Shown piece by piece: positions 9,675-20,071 of a stretch of 64,000 bases of DNA. Position 1 is the first letter of the stretch; the number at the start of each line of letters is the position of its first letter. Under the pieces are notes generated by a model. That model ran no database searches. It saw nothing but the letters and a program-made list of their open reading frames with translations, and was not told the DNA's origin. Made by a program: the position numbers and the translations under genes. This DNA is from Mycobacterium cookii (GTDB taxonomy: Bacteria; Actinomycetota; Actinomycetes; Mycobacteriales; Mycobacteriaceae), in assembly GCF_010727945.1 (NCBI RefSeq), contig NZ_AP022569.1:682001-746000 (forward strand), written 5' to 3'.

Positions 9675-10818
9675 CTTGCGACAGCGGTGACGGAAAGCGC
9701 GGCTTTATCTGCACGCCGTCGAGCCACGCCGTGAGCGCTCTGGCCCGATCCTGCAGCGCTTTTCGGCCGTCCCGGCCCGGGTCGTCAACGAGTTGCAGCT
9801 GCACCTGCGCCGCGTCGTCCTGGTACCAGCCGCCCACGATCCGGCCGTCCCACCAGGCGGTGGGGCCTGCATTGCCATTGCGGTCGAACACGTGGCCCCG
9901 ATGTGCACCGAGATACCAGTCGCGTTCGAACCAGCCCATCGTGGTGGCGTCGAGGCCCGGCAGCAGCGCAGCGAACGGTCCGACCTCTGGTTCGCTGTCC
10001 AGGTCGTCGGGCAGCACGTAGCCGGGGCCGCCGGCCAGCTCGACGTCTACCGCGCCGATGCCGGCCAACGCTTTTCGCGTGGCGGTCACTGTCGACCCGA
10101 ACCACCACTTGATGTCGGCGACGGTGGCCGGCCCGAACGTGTAGAGCCACCGGCGAAGTAGCTCTTCGTGCGCGTCGGCGCGGTCGGCGCGCTCACCCAG
10201 CCAATCCGTGGTCAGCGCCCACCGCGGCCGGGACGTGGTCCAGGAGCCGTCGTTGGGTCCGCGGACGATCTCGCCGCGGGCCGACAGAACCGTCAACACG
10301 CGCAGGGCCAGTGGAACCATTCCACCCCAACGCTTTCCGGGTGCCGGATCGTAATGGCCGCCGAGCTCGGGCAGCGCCGATCGCAATTGGGTGCTGTTGA
10401 GCGGCCCGTGATCTTCGAGATGGCCCAGCACCGCGAAGCAAGCCTCGTCCAGCCATCGCGCGCCGTCGGCCGCGACACCGGCTTTGCGCACGTCGGCGAC
10501 GAGTCGGCGATGTTCGTTGGCGGCGACTCGATCGCTGGCGGCGGACTGAACGATCGGCAGATCATCGGCGCTGACGACCCACAAGGTCCTTCTCATCGCC
10601 AGATGCTTGACCACCGAACGGTTCTGGTAGAGCTCGTGCTCGAGGTCGGCGACAGCGAACCCCGGCCAGCGCGCCCACAGCGAGAGGAACGGGGTGGCGG
10701 GGTCAGTCGCATGTAATCCGACCAGTCCGGCGGTTACGCCGTCGACGGTATCGGGCAGCGACAGAAACTGTCTGTTCATCAAGCGTCTGCGTCGCTCGGT
10801 GTCGCTGAATGCGCGCAC
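9664..10818 (-). CDS. Winged-helix DNA-binding protein, AlkZ/YcaQ-like
   Basis: A 384-residue HTH_42-family protein (GTG start at 10818; an ATG at 10779 is an alternative). The family includes AlkZ and YcaQ glycosylases that excise bulky or crosslinked bases. The N-terminal block reads [20 protein letters not shown], where many relatives have GLVGLQAQ; the QxQ catalytic motif is thus HAT here. The C-terminal region has [13 protein letters not shown], the usual beta-barrel block. It converges on uvrA with an 11-base overlap, which suits a DNA-repair role, but activity on DNA is unproven because of the altered motif. Confidence 0.8.
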   Translation of the reverse strand: MRAFSDTERRRRLMNRQFLSLPDTVDGVTAGLVGLHATDPATPFLSLWARWPGFAVADLEHELYQNRSVVKHLAMRRTLWVVSADDLPIVQSAASDRVAANEHRRLVADVRKAGVAADGARWLDEACFAVLGHLEDHGPLNSTQLRSALPELGGHYDPAPGKRWGGMVPLALRVLTVLSARGEIVRGPNDGSWTTSRPRWALTTDWLGERADRADAHEELLRRWLYTFGPATVADIKWWFGSTVTATRKALAGIGAVDVELAGGPGYVLPDDLDSEPEVGPFAALLPGLDATTMGWFERDWYLGAHRGHVFDRNGNAGPTAWWDGRIVGGWYQDDAAQVQLQLVDDPGRDGRKALQDRARALTAWLDGVQIKPRFPSPLSQAKR

Positions 10819-10835
10819 GCAGCCTTCCCGCGGAT

Positions 10836-11063
10836 TCAGTGAGTGTCGTCGCGCATTGATTCACGGATTTGCGCCAGTCGCTCGGCGGCGGCGCGCTGCC
10901 GAGCCTCGAACTGTTCGTCGACGCTGCGACCCTCCGGCGTCTCGGCATCCAATTCGCTTGCGCCAACTGACGTTTCGTAGCGAGACTCGATCTTGTCGCG
11001 GACCGATTCGAACGTCGGCACACCGGAGACCGTGTAATCAGGATCGTCCGGCTCGTCGGGCAC
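10836..11063 (-). CDS. Small conserved acidic protein (Rv1638A-like)
   Basis: A 75-residue soluble protein rich in Asp, Glu and Arg. It starts MPDEPDDPDYT and has a helical C-terminal half (EQFEARQRAAAERLAQIRESM) that could form a coiled coil. Its position between uvrA and the Rv1639c-like gene suggests it is the counterpart of the small Rv1638A product; I base this on position and size, not alignment. It lies between the winged-helix gene (17 bases downstream) and a DUF6653-like gene (9 bases upstream) in a leftward run. No function can be assigned. Confidence 0.65.
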   Translation of the reverse strand: MPDEPDDPDYTVSGVPTFESVRDKIESRYETSVGASELDAETPEGRSVDEQFEARQRAAAERLAQIRESMRDDTH

Positions 11064-11072
11064 GGTTCCACG

Positions 11073-11486
11073 CTACCGGTGCCGCTCCAGATAGCGCACC
11101 ATTTGCTGCCAATAGACCAGCGTCAACACCATTTGCGCCGCAGTCGCGACCGCGGCGGGCCCGGCCCGGTGTCGGCGCGCCTCAACAAGCGCGAGAACCG
11201 CGATCATTGAGGTCGCCACGCTCAGGGCCGCCGCACCGTCCTTGGGCCGGCTGCTGATCCACAATTCTTCGCCGAGCATCGCGCGGGTGGACCACGGCCG
11301 CTCGTCGCTAACCTTCGGGAAAATGATCGGGTTGAGCGCGAGCCAAAGCGCGACCAGCATCGTGTGGCTCCGACGCCGCGTCCACACCGGCAACAGCACC
11401 AGCGGTGTGCTCGCCCAGCGGCTCCAGGCACTCCACGGGTTGGCGTGGCGGGCGAACATCGCGCGGCGTATCCGCGCGATCGCCAC
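11073..11486 (-). CDS. DUF6653-like membrane protein
   Basis: A 137-residue protein with the block FARHANPWSAWSRW near the N-terminus and NPIIFP, both of which I associate with the DUF6653 family. Two or three hydrophobic stretches suggest membrane segments: STPLVLLPVW, HTMLVALWLAL, and a C-terminal pair around AALSVATSMIAVLALVEA. It lies five bases after the esterase gene on the same strand and is probably co-transcribed with it. Function is unknown. Confidence 0.68.
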   Translation of the reverse strand: MAIARIRRAMFARHANPWSAWSRWASTPLVLLPVWTRRRSHTMLVALWLALNPIIFPKVSDERPWSTRAMLGEELWISSRPKDGAAALSVATSMIAVLALVEARRHRAGPAAVATAAQMVLTLVYWQQMVRYLERHR

Positions 11487-11491
11487 CGGCG

Positions 11492-12952
11492 TTACCGACC
11501 GACCGGCTCGGCGTGCGGTGCCTGCGGTGACTCGGGCGGCGAGGTGGACGGCAACGGGGTCCGCGCCACGCCGGGTGTTCCCAGGTGGCCGGCCAGCCAG
11601 GGCAATGCCGCGGCGAAAGCATTACTGGCGAAGGGCCAGTCGTGCTTTCCGGGTTGCGCGACGATCGCGCAGTTGATGCCGTATGCGCGGCCGAGTTCAC
11701 ACAACGACTCGGCCGCCACGGTCGAGTCGGCCGTGTTGCGGACGACGTCGTGGCCGCCCAGTCCGACCTCGCCGGCGCCGGTCACCGTAAGGCTGCGATG
11801 ATGCTTCGGCAGATTGTTCGACGAGATGTCGAACCAGCCCGAAACCCCTTTGTAGCGGCCGTGTTTGGCGATGACGGTGGCCGGATCGAACGCGGCCCAC
11901 GCGTTGGCGCTGCCGCCGAAGAGTCGGGCGATGGTCTGCGCCTTGGTGCCGGTTTCCGGGCCCATGTTGCCGGCGATGTCGACGAACGAGCTGAACAACT
12001 CCGGATGCATCACGGTGAGATCGAGGGCGCAGGTCCCGCCCATGGACCAGCCGACGATGCCCCAGTTCTCCGCGTCCGGGCTGACGCCGAACTTCGAAAC
12101 CATGTATGGCACGACGTCTTTGGTGAGGTGGTCGGCGGCGTTGCCCCGGCTGCCGTTGACGCACTCGGTGTCGTTGTTGAACGCCCCGCCGGAGTCCACG
12201 AAGACGAAGACCGGGGCGTTGCCGCCGTGCGCGGCTGCCAGGTCGTCGATCGTCTTGACCGCGTTGCCGGCACGCAACCAGTCGGCGGGTGTGTTGAATT
12301 CGCCGCCGATCATCATCACGGTCGGCAGCCGCGCCGGTGGGGAAGTGGAGAACCACGCCGGCGGCAAATAAACGAGCTCACCGCGATGTTTGAAATGCGA
12401 GGCATCGTCGGGAATCGTCACCGGCACGACGCTGCCGTGCGCCGGCTGGATACCCGCCGCCGCAATGGCGCTGAGGCCGGCCGCATCGGTCTGGTACGGC
12501 AGTGGTCCGGCGGTGAGCTGGTCCCACGCCGTCTGCACGGTGGGGAAGTAACCGACCCACAGGTTGAGCGTGAGTGCGGCGCTGAGCAGGCACAGCGGAA
12601 CGGCAACCACCGAGGCGCTGCGCCGCCACCAGCGTGCGGTGCGCCAGCCCAGGACCGCGACGGCGCCGGCGCCACCCGTGACGGCGATCCACCACCACAG
12701 CTGCTGCGGCGCGGGGTCGTCGGCCAGACCACGGTTGTCGATGTACCAGTGCGACCACGCGGCCAGGGAACCCCCCGCCACCGCAGCCACCGGCAGCCAG
12801 ACCAGTTGCCACCGGCGCGATCGCCGGCCGATCGCCACCGCCAGCAAGGCAACCGCGACGGCCTGGACCACACGGGGGACCCACCCGTGCATCAGGGACG
12901 TGTGGTTGTCACCCAGAACCGCAATCGCGAGGTTCGTCGTTGAACCTGTCAC
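11492..12952 (-). CDS. Membrane-anchored esterase, Rv1639c-like
   Basis: A 486-residue protein with about four N-terminal membrane segments (within residues 1-160) followed by an alpha/beta-hydrolase domain of the esterase D/antigen 85 type. The nucleophile elbow is GWSMGGTCA near residue 300, preceded by VFVDSGGAFNND; the probable catalytic His is in GKHDWPF near residue 440. The tail is Pro-rich. The hydrolase domain is likely outside the membrane, as in other cell-envelope esterases of mycobacteria. Size and place next to lysX match Rv1639c. The natural ester is not known. The GTG start at 12952 is provisional. Confidence 0.8.
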   Translation of the reverse strand: MTGSTTNLAIAVLGDNHTSLMHGWVPRVVQAVAVALLAVAIGRRSRRWQLVWLPVAAVAGGSLAAWSHWYIDNRGLADDPAPQQLWWWIAVTGGAGAVAVLGWRTARWWRRSASVVAVPLCLLSAALTLNLWVGYFPTVQTAWDQLTAGPLPYQTDAAGLSAIAAAGIQPAHGSVVPVTIPDDASHFKHRGELVYLPPAWFSTSPPARLPTVMMIGGEFNTPADWLRAGNAVKTIDDLAAAHGGNAPVFVFVDSGGAFNNDTECVNGSRGNAADHLTKDVVPYMVSKFGVSPDAENWGIVGWSMGGTCALDLTVMHPELFSSFVDIAGNMGPETGTKAQTIARLFGGSANAWAAFDPATVIAKHGRYKGVSGWFDISSNNLPKHHRSLTVTGAGEVGLGGHDVVRNTADSTVAAESLCELGRAYGINCAIVAQPGKHDWPFASNAFAAALPWLAGHLGTPGVARTPLPSTSPPESPQAPHAEPVGR

Positions 12953-12996
12953 GCGTCCATTGTGGCCTGTTTAGGTGCTGTGAGAAGGAGTTTTGC

Positions 12997-15900
12997 TCAG
13001 CGCGGTTTCGCCAGCGGGAACGGCAGCGTCTCGCGGATGCTGCGGCCGGTGATGAGCATGACGACGCGGTCGACGCCCATCCCCATGCCGCCGGTCGGCG
13101 GCATCGCGTATTCCATCGCCTGCAGGAAGTCCTCGTCGAGTTCCATCGCTTCCAGTTCACCACCGGCGGCCAGCAGGGACTGCTCTTCGAGGCGCCGGCG
13201 CTGCTCGACGGGATCGGTCAGCTCGCTGTAGGCGGTGCCCAGCTCGATACCCCAGGCCACCAGATCCCAGCGTTCGGCGACGCCGGGCTTGCTGCGATGC
13301 GGCCGGGTCAGCGGCGATACCGACAGCGGGAAGTCGATGTAGAACGTCGGTTTCTCGGTCCGGGTCTCGACCAGGTGCTCGTAGAGCTCCAGGACCACGG
13401 CGCCGGCATCCCACCGCGCCAGGTAGGGGATTTGCGCGGCGTCGGACAGCTTGCGGAGCTTGGTCAGGCTGGTCTGGGCGTCGACGTGCTCGCCGAGTGC
13501 TTCGGACACCGCGTCGTGCACCGTCACCACCGGCCAGGCACCGGAGATGTCCACCGACTTCAGGGAGCCGTCGTCGGATGGCCGCATCACCACCTGAGAG
13601 CCGTTGGCGGCCTGGGCGGCGTTCTGAATCAACTCCCGGCAGCCGTCGATCCAGGTCTTGTAGTCGGCGTGCGCCTGATATGCCTCCAGGAGCGTGAATT
13701 CCGGGTTGTGGCTGAAGTCGACACCTTCGTTGCGAAAAGCCCGGCCGAGTTCGAATACCCGCTCGAGTCCACCGACGCAGAGCCGCTTGAGGTACAGCTC
13801 GGGTGCGATCCGTAAGTACAAGTCGAGGTCGTAGCTGTTGATGTGGGTCATGAACGGGCGGGCGGTGGCGCCGCCGTGCACCTGCTGCAGGATTGGGGTT
13901 TCCACCTCGAGAAAACCCTTGGCGTTCAACGTATCCCGGATGGCCCGCACCACGCCGCTGCGGGCCGTCACCAGCTCGCGTGATTCGGCGTTGACCGCCA
14001 GGTCGACGTAGCGGCTGCGCACGCGTGCTTCGGGGTCGGTCAAGCCTTTCCACTTGTTCGGCAGTGGGCGCAGGCATTTGCCGATCAGTCGCCAGTTGCG
14101 CACGATCAGCGACGGGGTGCCGGTCTTGCTGAATCCCATCCGTCCGGTCACCTCGATCAGGTCGCCGAGATCGATGGCCTTGGTGAAGTCAGCGGTCCGG
14201 CTGTGCTCCAGGATTGAATTCTCCAGCAGCAGTTGGACTTCGGCTGACCAGTCACGCAACTGCGCGAAAAGCACGCCGCCGAAGTCCCGAATCCGCAGCA
14301 CCCGTCCGGACACCGACACCGTCGTCTGGTCGTCGATGCCGAGCGCCTCGGCGACCGTATGGCTGGGTGGCCGGCCCACCGGATAGGCGTCAACACCATT
14401 GTCTTGCAGCGTCTTCAGCTTGGACAGCCGAACGCGCATCTGTTCTGGCAGGCGGCGGTCGCGGTCGTCGCTGTCGCCGAAGTCCGCCTCCTGCAACGCC
14501 GACACGTCCGGTGCCGAGCCGTCGTGCTGCAGCAGCCCGGTCGCCAGCAGTGTCGGCGGCACCGCCGGGTGGTGGCCGGTGTGGTGTTCGTCGCGACGGG
14601 CGAACGGCAATACCAAAAAGCCCTCGGCGACGGACGACGCGACGCCCACTCGCGGGATCATCCGGGCGTCCTCGTAACAGGCGAAGCGCGGCACCCAATC
14701 GGGCTGATACTTCATGTTCGAGCGGTACAGCGTCTCCAGCTGCCACCAGCGCGAGAAGAACAACAGGAAGCCGCGCCACAGCCGCGCCACCGGACCGGCA
14801 CCCAGCTGGGCGCCCTGCTCGAACGCGGACCGGAACATGGCGAAGTTCAACGAGATTCGACTGATGCCGATGCGTTCGGCGTGCAGCGCGAGTTCGCTGA
14901 CCATCAGCTCGATGGTGCCGTTGGGGGACTCCGGCGAGCGACGCATGAGGTCCAACGAAACGCCGTTGCGCCCCCAGGGCACCAACGACAACATCGCGAC
15001 CACCGTCTCGTCGCGGGAAATGGCTTCGACCAGCAGGCAGTCACCGTCTGCCGGATCGCCCAGCCGGCCCAGCGCCATCGAGAAACCACGCTCGGACTCG
15101 GTGTCCCGCCAGGCATCCGCCCGTGCTGTCACCTGCGCCATCTCGGCGGGCTCGATGTCATGATGCCGGCGGATGCGCACCGTCAGGCCGGCGCGACGTG
15201 CCCGCGTCACCGCCTGGCGTACCCCGCGCATTTCCCGACCGGACAGCCCGAACTGGGACGTATACAGAATCGCCTCGTCACCGAGTTCGAGCGCGTTCAG
15301 GCCGGCCTCGCGAAATGCCTTGGCCCCTGTCGAACTTGCCCCCATGTTGCCCGGCGTCCAGCCGTAGGACTGACACAGCGCCAGCCACGCGTCGATGGCT
15401 TGGCGCCAGGCCCGCGGATCACCGATCGGATCGCCACTGGCCAGGCACACACCCAGCTCGACGCGGTAGGTGATCGCCGCGCGGCCACTCGGCGCGAAAA
15501 CCACCGACTTGTCGCGCCGAGTCGCGAAGTAACCCAGCGAGTCGTTCTTGCCCCACAACTCCAGCAGCCCGCGGATCGCGGACTCGTCCTCACCGGTGAG
15601 CGCGTTCTCCGCCCGTTGCGACTGGAACAGCACGATCGCGGCGGCGATCAACGCCATCGCGCTGAACAGACCAAACAGCGCGTTGAGGAAGATCGGTGGC
15701 CGGCCACTGAACGACGCCGACGCGACGAGGGCGAATCCGACGACCCGGTTCACCACGTAGAACAGCCGGTCGTCGACGGCCAGGGAGCGGGGGAACATCT
15801 CGATCAACGTCCACGACAGCGCGATGCCGACCGCCCACCCGGCCACCAGCACCCCGGCAGCCTTGAACAGCGCCCCCTGGCGGACCTTGGCCCAGAATTC

Positions 15901-16311
15901 CCGGTAGGCCAGTCCCAGCACGACCAGCGCGGCCAGATGCAGGCCGAGTCCGAGCGTCTCGCCGAAGGCCCTTGCCGGGCTGACGTGGTCCGCCGCCAGG
16001 CCCGCGACGTTCAGTCCGGCGGCGATCAGCAGGTTGAGGACGAGCACCCACCAGGCGATGCGTTTGCGCGCGGTGAGCGCGCCCGCGAGCAACGCCAGCA
16101 CGAACGACCACGCGAAGCTGGTGTCCGGGAAGTTGAAGATGTAGTCGTTGATGAACTCGCGAGGCTCCCTGATGACCCACCGGATCACCGGCGACACGCT
16201 GGCAATCAGCGACAGCGTGGCGATGACGCCGACGGTCCAGCCGGCAGCTGCGGGCACCCAGCGAAGCCGGGAATTCGACCGGCTGAGCGGGCGGGACGCA
16301 GTGAGGGTCAC
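12997..16311 (-). CDS. lysX: Bifunctional lysylphosphatidylglycerol synthase/lysyl-tRNA synthetase
   Basis: A 1104-residue fusion with three parts. Residues 1-240 hold about six or seven membrane segments (MprF flippase-like). Residues about 265-600 form the DUF2156 aminoacyl transferase domain, with [10 protein letters not shown] near 315. From about 620 onward is a class II lysyl-tRNA synthetase with an OB fold ([14 protein letters not shown]), motif 2 FRNEG...HNPEFT near 860 and motif 3 [10 protein letters not shown] near the C-terminus. LysX charges lysine onto tRNA and transfers it to phosphatidylglycerol, lowering membrane negative charge and giving resistance to cationic peptides. The GTG start at 16311 gives a family-like N-terminus. 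Confidence 0.95.
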   Translation of the reverse strand: MTLTASRPLSRSNSRLRWVPAAAGWTVGVIATLSLIASVSPVIRWVIREPREFINDYIFNFPDTSFAWSFVLALLAGALTARKRIAWWVLVLNLLIAAGLNVAGLAADHVSPARAFGETLGLGLHLAALVVLGLAYREFWAKVRQGALFKAAGVLVAGWAVGIALSWTLIEMFPRSLAVDDRLFYVVNRVVGFALVASASFSGRPPIFLNALFGLFSAMALIAAAIVLFQSQRAENALTGEDESAIRGLLELWGKNDSLGYFATRRDKSVVFAPSGRAAITYRVELGVCLASGDPIGDPRAWRQAIDAWLALCQSYGWTPGNMGASSTGAKAFREAGLNALELGDEAILYTSQFGLSGREMRGVRQAVTRARRAGLTVRIRRHHDIEPAEMAQVTARADAWRDTESERGFSMALGRLGDPADGDCLLVEAISRDETVVAMLSLVPWGRNGVSLDLMRRSPESPNGTIELMVSELALHAERIGISRISLNFAMFRSAFEQGAQLGAGPVARLWRGFLLFFSRWWQLETLYRSNMKYQPDWVPRFACYEDARMIPRVGVASSVAEGFLVLPFARRDEHHTGHHPAVPPTLLATGLLQHDGSAPDVSALQEADFGDSDDRDRRLPEQMRVRLSKLKTLQDNGVDAYPVGRPPSHTVAEALGIDDQTTVSVSGRVLRIRDFGGVLFAQLRDWSAEVQLLLENSILEHSRTADFTKAIDLGDLIEVTGRMGFSKTGTPSLIVRNWRLIGKCLRPLPNKWKGLTDPEARVRSRYVDLAVNAESRELVTARSGVVRAIRDTLNAKGFLEVETPILQQVHGGATARPFMTHINSYDLDLYLRIAPELYLKRLCVGGLERVFELGRAFRNEGVDFSHNPEFTLLEAYQAHADYKTWIDGCRELIQNAAQAANGSQVVMRPSDDGSLKSVDISGAWPVVTVHDAVSEALGEHVDAQTSLTKLRKLSDAAQIPYLARWDAGAVVLELYEHLVETRTEKPTFYIDFPLSVSPLTRPHRSKPGVAERWDLVAWGIELGTAYSELTDPVEQRRRLEEQSLLAAGGELEAMELDEDFLQAMEYAMPPTGGMGMGVDRVVMLITGRSIRETLPFPLAKPR

Positions 16312-16736
16312 AGACCGCGAGGATATTCGCAGTTGCTATGGAATGCCTATGCAAGGCGGACATTCGAAGTACCCGTGTTGACGACCCGAGGACCGGGCCT
16401 GCATCGGCGTCCGCGGCTGCAATTCCGGCGATGGCGTCATCACTGGTAAACTCCTTTCCGCGACCGTCTCCGGTGAACACCAGAGACAGCAAGTGGAGAC
16501 CCACTCCCACCGTTGGCCAAGAACGGCTCAGCGGTCCGGTCACCGGCACATCAACTGTTCCGGTTCTGCATTGTGCAGGCGGCTTCTGCCGTGATCGGTC
16601 GGCATCGGGCCCTGCTTAAGCAGGGCTTTTTTGCTGATGGCGTGTTTCTCTACCGCTGGTCCCGAACAGGTGACGGTGGCCACGGAAACCGAACAGTCCG
16701 GCGACGAAGCCGGGCCAGCGAGCCTAGGGAGGCCCC
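16312..16736 (+). promoter_or_regulatory. infC leader region
   Basis: A 425-base gap between divergent lysX and infC. It has no convincing gene. The infC-proximal part contains a perfect intrinsic terminator at 16609-16632, about 105 bases before the infC start. GC-rich segments around 16571-16590 (ttgtgcaggcggcttctgcc) could pair with the terminator arm. This arrangement suggests an attenuated leader controlling the IF3-L35-L20 operon. The transcription start is not determined. Confidence 0.6.
16609..16632 (+). terminator. Intrinsic terminator/attenuator in the infC leader
   Basis: GCCCTGC-TTAA-GCAGGGC forms a perfect seven-base-pair stem with a four-base loop, followed directly by six T residues. 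It lies upstream of infC and downstream of the only plausible promoter region, so it is probably an attenuator, as known for L20/IF3 leaders in other bacteria. Control by L20 or another factor is inference. Confidence 0.8.
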
Positions 16737-17336
<600 letters not shown>

Positions 17337-17355
17337 GATAGAGGACCGAAAACAG

Positions 17356-17550
17356 ATGCCGAAGACCAAGACCCACAGCGGAGCGTCGAAGCGATTCCGC
17401 CGCACCGGAACCGGAAAGATCGTGCGCCAGAAGGCCAATCGCCGCCACCTGCTCGAGCACAAGCCGACCAAGCGGACACGCCGGCTGGATGGACGAACCG
17501 TCGTGGCGGCCAATGACACCAAGCGCGTCACCAAAATGCTGAACGGCTGA
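17356..17550 (+). CDS. rpmI: 50S ribosomal protein L35
   Basis: A 64-residue basic protein, the normal L35 length, beginning [20 protein letters not shown]. It lies 19 bases after infC and 60 before rplT in the conserved IF3-L35-L20 order. The ATG at 17356 is fixed by the universal MPKxKTH N-terminus. Confidence 0.96.
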   Translation: MPKTKTHSGASKRFRRTGTGKIVRQKANRRHLLEHKPTKRTRRLDGRTVVAANDTKRVTKMLNG

Positions 17551-17610
17551 CCGGCACCCGACTGACGCCGGAACACCCACTACCTCCATACGAACGAATA
17601 GGAACACCCC

Positions 17611-18000
17611 ATGGCACGCGTAAAGCGGGCAGTCAACGCCCAAAAGAAGCGCCGCACCATCCTGAAGGCTTCCAAGGGCTATCGCGGCCAGCGGTCCCGG
17701 CTCTACCGCAAAGCCAAAGAGCAGCAACTGCATTCACTGACCTACGCCTACCGCGACCGTCGCGCGCGCAAGGGTGAGTTCCGCAAGTTGTGGATCTCGC
17801 GGATCAACGCGGCGGCCCGCGCCAACGACATCACCTACAACCGGCTGATCCAGGGCCTCAAGGCGGCCGGCGTCGAGGTCGACCGCAAGAACCTCGCCGA
17901 AATCGCGATCAGCGACCCCGCGGCGTTCACCTCGCTGGTCGAGGTTGCCCGCGCCGCATTGCCCGACGACGTGAACGCGCCGTCCGGAGAGGCCGCCTAA
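17611..18000 (+). CDS. rplT: 50S ribosomal protein L20
   Basis: A 129-residue L20 with the basic N-terminal extension [15 protein letters not shown] and the block [18 protein letters not shown]20 is an early 23S-binding assembly protein and, in other bacteria, represses its own operon through leader RNA. The 60-base gap after rpmI is AT-richer than its surroundings but shows no clear promoter. The tail is extended and acidic, as usual in mycobacteria. Confidence 0.97.
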   Translation: MARVKRAVNAQKKRRTILKASKGYRGQRSRLYRKAKEQQLHSLTYAYRDRRARKGEFRKLWISRINAAARANDITYNRLIQGLKAAGVEVDRKNLAEIAISDPAAFTSLVEVARAALPDDVNAPSGEAA

Positions 18001-18007
18001 CTCCCCG

Positions 18008-18772
18008 GTGCTCACCGAACGATCGGCCCGGGTGGTCGCGGCGGTCAAACTGCATCGGCAGATCGCCCGGCGCCGTTCGCAGCGGTTTCTGGTGGAAGGC
18101 GCCAACCTGGTCGAGGCCGCCTCGCGGCGCGGGCTGGTCCGCGAGATCTTCGCTACCGACGCGGCCCAGCAGCGGTACGCCGGCCTGCTGGCGGGTCACA
18201 CCGCCCACCCGATTACCGATCGGGCTGCAAAAGCTCTGTCGGACACCGTGACTCCGGCGGGCTTGGTCGCGGTGTGCGAGCTGCCCTCGACTGGCTTGGC
18301 GGACGTGCTGGCCGGCGTGCCCCGACTGGTCGCGGTCGGCGTGGAGATCGGCGAACCGGGCAATGCGGGCACCCTGATCCGCATCGCCGACGCGATGGGC
18401 GCTGCCGCCGTGGTTTTCGCCGGACACAGCGTCGACCCGTACAACGCCAAGTGCTTGCGCGCTTCGGCGGGCAGCATCTTTTCCGTGCCGGTCGTCGTCG
18501 AGCCGGATGCAGATGCGGCCGTCACCGCGCTGAAAGCCGCCGGATTGCAGATTCTGGCCACCACTGTCGACGGCGACGTGTCGCTCGACGACGCCCAGCT
18601 TGCCGCGCCGACGGCATGGCTGTTCGGCGCCGAGGCGCACGGTCTGTCAGCCGAGCTCGCGCAACAGGCCGACACCCGGGTGAGCATTCCGATGGCAGGC
18701 GACGCGCAGAGCCTGAATGTTGCTGCGGCAGCCGCGATTTGCCTCTACCAGAGCTCGCGTGCTCAGGCCTGA
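18008..18772 (+). CDS. tsnR: SPOUT-family rRNA/tRNA 2'-O-methyltransferase
   Basis: A 254-residue SpoU/TrmH-type methyltransferase with a GTG start seven bases after rplT. The N-terminal domain (residues 1-100) is the L30e-like RNA-binding part. The SPOUT domain has motif 1 NAGTLIRIADAMG, motif 2 WLFGAEAHGLS and motif 3 SIPMAGDAQSLNVAAAAAICLYQ, which form the trefoil knot that binds SAM. The H37Rv counterpart (Rv1644) is called tsnR, but thiostrepton resistance has not been shown for it to my knowledge. Co-transcription with ribosomal protein genes suggests an rRNA target. Confidence 0.88.
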   Translation: MLTERSARVVAAVKLHRQIARRRSQRFLVEGANLVEAASRRGLVREIFATDAAQQRYAGLLAGHTAHPITDRAAKALSDTVTPAGLVAVCELPSTGLADVLAGVPRLVAVGVEIGEPGNAGTLIRIADAMGAAAVVFAGHSVDPYNAKCLRASAGSIFSVPVVVEPDADAAVTALKAAGLQILATTVDGDVSLDDAQLAAPTAWLFGAEAHGLSAELAQQADTRVSIPMAGDAQSLNVAAAAAICLYQSSRAQA

Positions 18773-18785
18773 TCGCTAGGCGGCC

Positions 18786-19859
18786 TTACGCGGCTTTTTT
18801 GGGGCCCCAGGCGGATCGCAGCCCGGCCAGCGAGAACGTGGTGTGCACCAGCGAGCCGGCGCGCTCGATGATGGACTTGCGTGGCGGGAAGTAATGCATC
18901 GGCAGGCCGCGGCGATCCGATGGCGGCGCGGTGAACCTCGGCGCCTCGATCAGCGGAGCGTCCCTGGCGTCCCGCCCTTCGGCGCGGCGATACGCGGCCA
19001 GTGCACGCGGGTGCAAGCGGATCTCGTCAGGCACCGCCAAGAACGCCAACTCCACCATCTTGCCGAACAACCGCAAGACCACTTCGTCGCCCGGAGTCCA
19101 ACGCATACCGGCCTTTTCGCGCACCGAAGGTTCGAACAGTCCGGCGGCCAGCCAACGCTGGCCGGCCACAAGCGGTTTGAACAGCTGGTCCCACACCGGG
19201 GTGGGCATCAGCACGAATTTCGGCTTGGGGATCCGTATTTGGAAGATGTCCAGGGTGGCCTGATTGATTTCCAGCTCGTCGCGGCAGACCCGTTCCCAGT
19301 ACTCCTGGAAGTCCTCCCACGACGCGGGAACCGGCCGCATGCTCATCCCGTACATCCGGTACCACTGCACGTGTTCGTCAAACAGTTGCCGCTTTTCGGC
19401 TTCGGTCAGGCCGCCGCAGAAATATTCGGCCACCTTGATCACCAGCATGAAGAACGTCGCGTGCGCCCAGTAGAACGTCTCGGGGTTCAGCGCGTGGTAG
19501 CGGCGGCCGGTGCTGTCGACACCCTTGATGGTGTGGTGGTACTGCTTGATCTGCGCGCCGGTCTCAGCGGCTCTGCTGCCGTCGTAGACGACGCCCATGA
19601 TCGGATACACCGAGCGCGCCACCCGCTGCAGCGGTTCACGCAACAGGATCGAATGTTGCTCGACCCCGGCCCCCAACTCCGGATACATGTTCTGGATCGC
19701 GCCGATCCAGATGCCCATCATCCCGGTGCGCAGGTCGCCGAAATACTTCCACGTCAGTGAATCCGGGCCCAGCGGGTGCGGCTCGGCGTGGGCGTGCTCG
19801 ACCCGGTCACCCGAAGGCGAAGTGTGCGGCGACTGCGCTGGCACCGTCGTCACTGTCAT
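18786..19859 (-). CDS. Oxygenase MpaB family (DUF2236) protein, Rv1645c-like
   Basis: A 357-residue protein. I chose the ATG at 19859 because AGGAGG lies seven bases upstream and the preceding codons are not conserved in type. It has the DUF2236 features: GMMGIWIGAIQNMYPELGAGVEQHS, the heme-type block YHALNPETFYWAHATFF, and a later EYWERVCRDELE. The rubber oxygenase and MpaB enzymes of this family bind heme b and cleave or oxidise hydrophobic substrates. Mycobacteria carry many paralogs of unknown substrate. It converges on tsnR and diverges from the cyclase gene. Confidence 0.83.
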   Translation of the reverse strand: MTVTTVPAQSPHTSPSGDRVEHAHAEPHPLGPDSLTWKYFGDLRTGMMGIWIGAIQNMYPELGAGVEQHSILLREPLQRVARSVYPIMGVVYDGSRAAETGAQIKQYHHTIKGVDSTGRRYHALNPETFYWAHATFFMLVIKVAEYFCGGLTEAEKRQLFDEHVQWYRMYGMSMRPVPASWEDFQEYWERVCRDELEINQATLDIFQIRIPKPKFVLMPTPVWDQLFKPLVAGQRWLAAGLFEPSVREKAGMRWTPGDEVVLRLFGKMVELAFLAVPDEIRLHPRALAAYRRAEGRDARDAPLIEAPRFTAPPSDRRGLPMHYFPPRKSIIERAGSLVHTTFSLAGLRSAWGPKKAA

Positions 19860-20071
19860 CACAACCTCCTGGTCACGATGGGCGAAGATGACACCACGAT
19901 AATGTTGACAACACATGTTGTCTATGATTTCCGGGCGTGCCGCGGCATGCTGTTACCGAGTGTCGACACCAGCGTCGTAACGCCGTGATCAGGCCGTTCG
20001 TTGACCAGCGTGTCGGACACCACGACCGCGGTCGTTGCCGGTCTCTCCGAACACCACCTAATCTGGGCGAT

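Noticed and set aside
14359..16449. Long open frame on the + strand opposite lysX
   Set aside because: Shadow of lysX; Arg/Gln/His-rich translation with no domain.
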